A stretch of 9,326 nucleotides of DNA, from positions 1 to 9,326 of the forward strand of contig CAZNBB010000131.1 in the NCBI GenBank assembly GCA_964571225.1, written 5' to 3'. How positions within the stretch are numbered: position 1 is the stretch's first letter; each line of letters opens with the position of its first letter. Under the pieces are notes generated by a model. The model was not told the DNA's origin. It did no database searches and was given only the letters and a program-made list of their open reading frames with translations. The stretch comes from DATFML01 sp964571225. GTDB lineage: Bacteria; Pseudomonadota; Gammaproteobacteria; DATFLG01. Position numbers and translations under genes: made by a program. Shown here one piece after another: positions 6,489 through 9,326 of this stretch.

Positions 6489-6821
6489 GTGTCAGCCATG
6501 AGTGAAGACCGCCTGGTCGCGCTTTGCACCGTGCCGGACTCGGAAACCGCGACGGCCATCGCGGCGCGGCTGGTGCAGGACCGGCTCGCCGCCTGCGTGA
6601 ACGTGCTCCCGGGCATTACCTCGGTGTATGCATGGCAAGGCGAGGTGCACAAGGACAGCGAGCAGTTGCTGGTTATCAAGACCCGCCAAAGCGTGTTCGA
6701 GACCCTGCAGAAGACGGTCTGCGAGCTCCATCCCTACGAACTTCCGGAGGTGATCGCGGTGGCCATTGCCGATGGCCTGCCCGGTTATCTCTCCTGGATA
6801 GACGACAGCACAGGTAGTTGA
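6489..6821 (+). CDS. cutA: CutA divalent-ion tolerance family protein
   Basis: A small trimeric cytosolic protein of the CutA1 family, 110 aa from the GTG start or 107 aa from the ATG at 6498. Family landmarks run in order: VALCTVPDSETATAIAARLV, then LAACVNVLPGITSVYAWQGEV, then EQLLVIKTRQ, then HPYELPEVIAVAI and YLSWID at the end. CutA was linked to copper tolerance in E. coli, but its biochemical role remains unsettled, so the copper link should not be taken as function. The GTG at 6489 is preferred because of the AGGAGG at 6472-6477; the ATG is the alternative. It lies 3 bp before dsbD, on the same strand, which means a shared transcript. The cutA-dsbD pairing is long known in enterobacteria and pseudomonads. 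Confidence 0.93.
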   Translation: MSAMSEDRLVALCTVPDSETATAIAARLVQDRLAACVNVLPGITSVYAWQGEVHKDSEQLLVIKTRQSVFETLQKTVCELHPYELPEVIAVAIADGLPGYLSWIDDSTGS

Positions 6822-6824
6822 CAG

Positions 6825-9185
6825 ATGAGAAAGTGGTGGTTGATTTGGGCCCTGGCTCTGGCCTGCCTGCCGGCAGCCCACGGGCAGTCGGCCGACGAGT
6901 TGCTGCCGGCCGACCAGGCCTTCCAGTTCAGCGCCAAGGCGGTCGGCCCCGACACCGTCCACGTGCAGTGGAAGATCGCCAACCAGTATCACCTGTACCG
7001 CAAGCGCGTCCACATCAGCACCGACACGCCCGGCATCAAGCTGGGCAAGATCGACCTGCCCGCCGGCATTCTGGAGCATGACCCGGTGCTGGGCGACAGC
7101 CGCGTCTACCGCCACCAGGTCGCGTTCAACGTGCCGCTGCAACGCAGCGCCGGGGCGCCCGACACCGTGCACCTGATCGCCAAGTCCCAGGGCTGCTCGG
7201 ACGCCGTCGGAGTGTGTTATCCGCCCCAGACCCAGACCGCGGACGTGAAGCTGCCCCCACAGGCGCCAGCTGCATCGTCGGGCTCATCCGGATCCTCGAG
7301 CGGCTCCGACTCGGCAAGCTCCACCCAGGCCCTGTCCAAGCTCAGTCAGCTGGGCGACAGCCTGGGGTTGAACGACCAGGGCGCCAACGAATTCCTGCCC
7401 CCGGACCAGGCCTTCCAGTTCAGCGCCCAGGCCGCCGGCCCCGACACCCTGGAAGCCCACTGGAAGATCGCCGACGGCTACTACCTGTACCGCAGCAAGT
7501 TCCAGTTCAAGCTCGAAGACGCCAACGGCGCCACCCTCAAGCAGGTCGAGCTGCCGCCGGGCAAGGCCAAACATGACGAGTTCGCCGGCGGCACCGTGTA
7601 TGTGTTCCACCACGAGGTGACGGCCAGGTTGCCCTTGGCCCGCACGGGCACCGGACCGACCACCGTGAAGCTGCTGGCCACCTATCAGGGCTGCGCCGAA
7701 GCCGGTATCTGCTACCCGCCGGTGCACAAGACCGTGGCACTGGAACTGCCCGCCGGCGGCGCCGGCGCCAGCGGTGGCGGAACCGCTTCCACCAGCGCTG
7801 CGGCCGTTACCGCAACCCCGACCGCACCCACCACGGCACCCACCACCGCACCGCCGGTGTCCGAACAGGACCGCATCGCCAACAGCCTGGCCCACGGCCA
7901 CCTGGCGGTGACCATCGCCAGCTTCTTCGGCTTCGGGCTACTGCTGGCCTTCACGCCCTGCATCTTCCCGATGATCCCCATCCTGTCCAGTATCATCGTG
8001 GGCCAGGGCGAGACCATCACCACCGGGAGGGCCTTCGCGCTGTCGGCGGCCTACGTGCTGGCCATGGCGGTGACCTACACGGCCGCCGGAATCATCGCGG
8101 CCCTGTTCGGCCAGAACCTGCAGGCCGCTTTCCAGGACCCGTGGATCCTGGGCACCTTCGCCGCCGTCTTCGTGCTCCTGTCCCTTTCCATGTTCGGCTT
8201 CTACGACCTGCAGATGCCGGCCTTCATCCAGAGCAAGCTCACCAACGTCAGCAACCGCCAGCGCAGCGGCACGCTGGTGGGCTCGGCGGTCATGGGCTTT
8301 CTGTCCGCGCTGATCGTCGGGCCCTGCGTGGCGGCACCCCTGGCCGGCGCGCTGATCTACATCGGCCAGACCGGCAACGCGGTGCTGGGCGGCACGGCGC
8401 TGTTCGCCCTCAGCCTGGGCATGGGCGCGCCGCTGATGGTGATCGGCACCGGCGCCGGCAAGATCCTGCCCCGCGCCGGCGACTGGATGAACACGGTAAA
8501 GGGCGTGTTCGGCGTGCTGCTGCTGGCGGTGGCCATCTGGATGCTGGAACGCATCCTGCCGGGGGCGATCACCATGGCCCTGTGGGCGGCGCTGCTGATG
8601 GTGTCCTCCATATATATGGGAGCGCTGGACTCCCTGAGCCCCGACGCCACCGGCTGGCGCCGGTTCTGGAAGGGCAGTGGCCTGGTGATGCTGCTGTACG
8701 GCGCCGTACTGCTGGTGGGCGCCGCCACCGGCGGCAGCGACCCCCTGCAACCCCTGGCGCGCATATCGGTCGGCAGCGGCGGCGTGGCCAGCGCCGCCGA
8801 ACAACATCAGGGCCTTCAGTTCAAGCGGGTCAAGGACCTGCAGCAGTTCCGCCAGGAGCTGCAGGCGGCGGCCAATCAGGGCCGCCCGGTGATGCTGGAC
8901 TTCTACGCCGACTGGTGCGTGAGCTGCAAGGAGATGGAGAAGTACACCTTCTCCAAGCCCCAGGTGCAGCAGGCCCTGGCCGGCACCACCCTGCTGCAGG
9001 CGGACGTCACCGCCGACAATGCGGCCGACAAGGCTTTGCTTCGTCACTTCGGCCTCATCGGCCCGCCGTCCATCCTGTTCTTCGGCCCCGACGGCAAGGA
9101 GCGGCGGGCATACCGGGTGGTGGGGTATATGAATGCTTCGGACTTCAAGAAGCATGTGATGGAAGCGCTGCAGTCGGAAGGTTGA
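6825..9185 (+). CDS. dsbD: Thiol:disulfide interchange protein DsbD with duplicated N-terminal domain
   Basis: A 786-aa inner-membrane reductase that moves electrons from cytoplasmic thioredoxin to periplasmic partners such as DsbC and c-type cytochrome maturation factors. A signal peptide covers about residues 1-20. Then come two tandem copies of the periplasmic nDsbD domain: about 22-143 with Cys124/Cys131, and about 187-309 with Cys290/Cys296. They are joined by a Gly/Ser linker (149-167), and the second copy is followed by a Thr/Ala/Pro linker (312-344). The membrane domain (about 358-635) has the redox cysteines Cys379 (FTPCIFPM) and Cys501 (VGPCVAAP). The C-terminal thioredoxin-like domain (about 665-786) has WCVSC with Cys698 and Cys701. 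DsbD of E. coli is about 565 aa with one nDsbD; the duplication explains most of the extra length. The start at 6825 directly follows cutA and precedes the signal peptide; only a weak AGG lies upstream, so coupling to cutA translation is likely. All catalytic cysteines are present. Confidence 0.96.
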   Translation: MRKWWLIWALALACLPAAHGQSADELLPADQAFQFSAKAVGPDTVHVQWKIANQYHLYRKRVHISTDTPGIKLGKIDLPAGILEHDPVLGDSRVYRHQVAFNVPLQRSAGAPDTVHLIAKSQGCSDAVGVCYPPQTQTADVKLPPQAPAASSGSSGSSSGSDSASSTQALSKLSQLGDSLGLNDQGANEFLPPDQAFQFSAQAAGPDTLEAHWKIADGYYLYRSKFQFKLEDANGATLKQVELPPGKAKHDEFAGGTVYVFHHEVTARLPLARTGTGPTTVKLLATYQGCAEAGICYPPVHKTVALELPAGGAGASGGGTASTSAAAVTATPTAPTTAPTTAPPVSEQDRIANSLAHGHLAVTIASFFGFGLLLAFTPCIFPMIPILSSIIVGQGETITTGRAFALSAAYVLAMAVTYTAAGIIAALFGQNLQAAFQDPWILGTFAAVFVLLSLSMFGFYDLQMPAFIQSKLTNVSNRQRSGTLVGSAVMGFLSALIVGPCVAAPLAGALIYIGQTGNAVLGGTALFALSLGMGAPLMVIGTGAGKILPRAGDWMNTVKGVFGVLLLAVAIWMLERILPGAITMALWAALLMVSSIYMGALDSLSPDATGWRRFWKGSGLVMLLYGAVLLVGAATGGSDPLQPLARISVGSGGVASAAEQHQGLQFKRVKDLQQFRQELQAAANQGRPVMLDFYADWCVSCKEMEKYTFSKPQVQQALAGTTLLQADVTADNAADKALLRHFGLIGPPSILFFGPDGKERRAYRVVGYMNASDFKKHVMEALQSEG
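6888..7253 (+). repeat. First nDsbD unit of the tandem duplication in dsbD
   Basis: Encodes residues about 22-143. It begins with LPADQAFQFSAKAVGPDT and ends with the GCSDAVGVCYPP cysteine motif (six residues between the cysteines). It shares a 24-nt identical stretch with the second unit (6912-6935 versus 7404-7427), offset by 492 bp, exactly 164 codons. Confidence 0.85.
7383..7751 (+). repeat. Second nDsbD unit of the tandem duplication in dsbD
   Basis: Encodes residues about 187-309. It begins with LPPDQAFQFSAQAAGPDT and ends with GCAEAGICYPP, with five residues between the cysteines as in E. coli nDsbD (CADAGFC). It is therefore the more canonical of the two copies and the one next to the membrane domain. 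Confidence 0.85.
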
Positions 9186-9261
9186 TTGGCGCTGCAGGGT
9201 TGGCTGAAGGTCAGGAAGCCTGACTTTGCCTGCCAACAAAAGCTTTCCTGCTGGGTTGGTG

Positions 9262-9289
9262 AAGACCTATCGGTCTTAGTTTTGTATTT
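9262..9289 (+). terminator. Candidate terminator downstream of dsbD
   Basis: AAGACC-TATC-GGTCTT (9262-9277) is a 6-bp stem with a 4-nt loop followed by AGTTTTGTATTT. The T-rich tract is interrupted and the stem short, so it is a moderate candidate. A second small hairpin (GTCAGG-AAG-CCTGAC, 9210-9224, then TTTGCC) lies closer to the stop codon and could contribute. Confidence 0.5.
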
Positions 9290-9326
9290 GGATGCGGGCT
9301 CTCGCGCCCGCGCGGCGAAGTACTTT

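Noticed and set aside
7270..7320. Low-complexity Gly/Ser stretch within dsbD as a sign of frameshift or junction
   Set aside because: The frame stays open and both flanking domains are intact, so it is an interdomain linker.
7938..9239. A 433-codon open frame on the minus strand opposite dsbD
   Set aside because: Gln/His/Arg/Gly-rich composition typical of antisense shadows in GC-rich DNA; dsbD on the plus strand has all catalytic motifs.

Overview
The window is about 9.3 kb of GC-rich chromosome. Protein character suggests a gammaproteobacterium, perhaps a sulfur-oxidising Chromatiales/Ectothiorhodospiraceae-type organism, although the sequence alone does not settle the genus. The groES-groEL / fxsA / cutA-dsbD neighbourhood is a known gammaproteobacterial arrangement. 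Every gene looks intact. I see no rRNA, tRNA, CRISPR array, transposase or phage gene.

Left part (1-3630) holds an accessory signalling locus made of two divergent units. Rightward are an ECF sigma factor (2265-2816) and, overlapping it by 4 bp, a single-pass membrane anti-sigma factor (2813-3565). The C-terminal half of the anti-sigma factor is a DsrE/DsrF-like domain. Leftward are a secreted DsrE-family protein (2021-1554) and an outer-membrane porin (1484-111), which ends at a strong terminator. The 243-bp divergent intergenic region carries an ECF-type promoter motif on each strand (GGAATAA, 16-17 bp spacer, CGTC). This suggests the sigma factor drives both its own operon and the dsrE-porin operon. 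The exported DsrE protein and the periplasmic domain of the anti-sigma factor are recognisably homologous and share an aligned cysteine. The best reading is a self-contained envelope sensing module (sigma, DsrE-fused anti-sigma, soluble DsrE, porin) that responds to an unknown, possibly thiol or sulfur-related, periplasmic signal.

Middle part (3597-5797) is the groES-groEL chaperonin operon on the minus strand. It has a sigma-70-like promoter, a perfect CIRCE operator touching the -10 box (HrcA control), and a bidirectional terminator shared with the convergent sigma/anti-sigma operon. Upstream of it, on the same strand, lies fxsA, encoding a small inner-membrane protein.

Right part (6489-9185) is a cutA-dsbD pair on the plus strand, 3 bp apart. 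DsbD is unusually long (786 aa) because its periplasmic N-terminal domain is present twice in tandem, each copy with its own cysteine pair. A weaker ECF-like motif lies upstream of cutA; if real, it would connect this periplasmic redox operon to the sigma/DsrE system. The last 140 bp hold no gene, only candidate terminator hairpins and an inverted repeat near the window edge.
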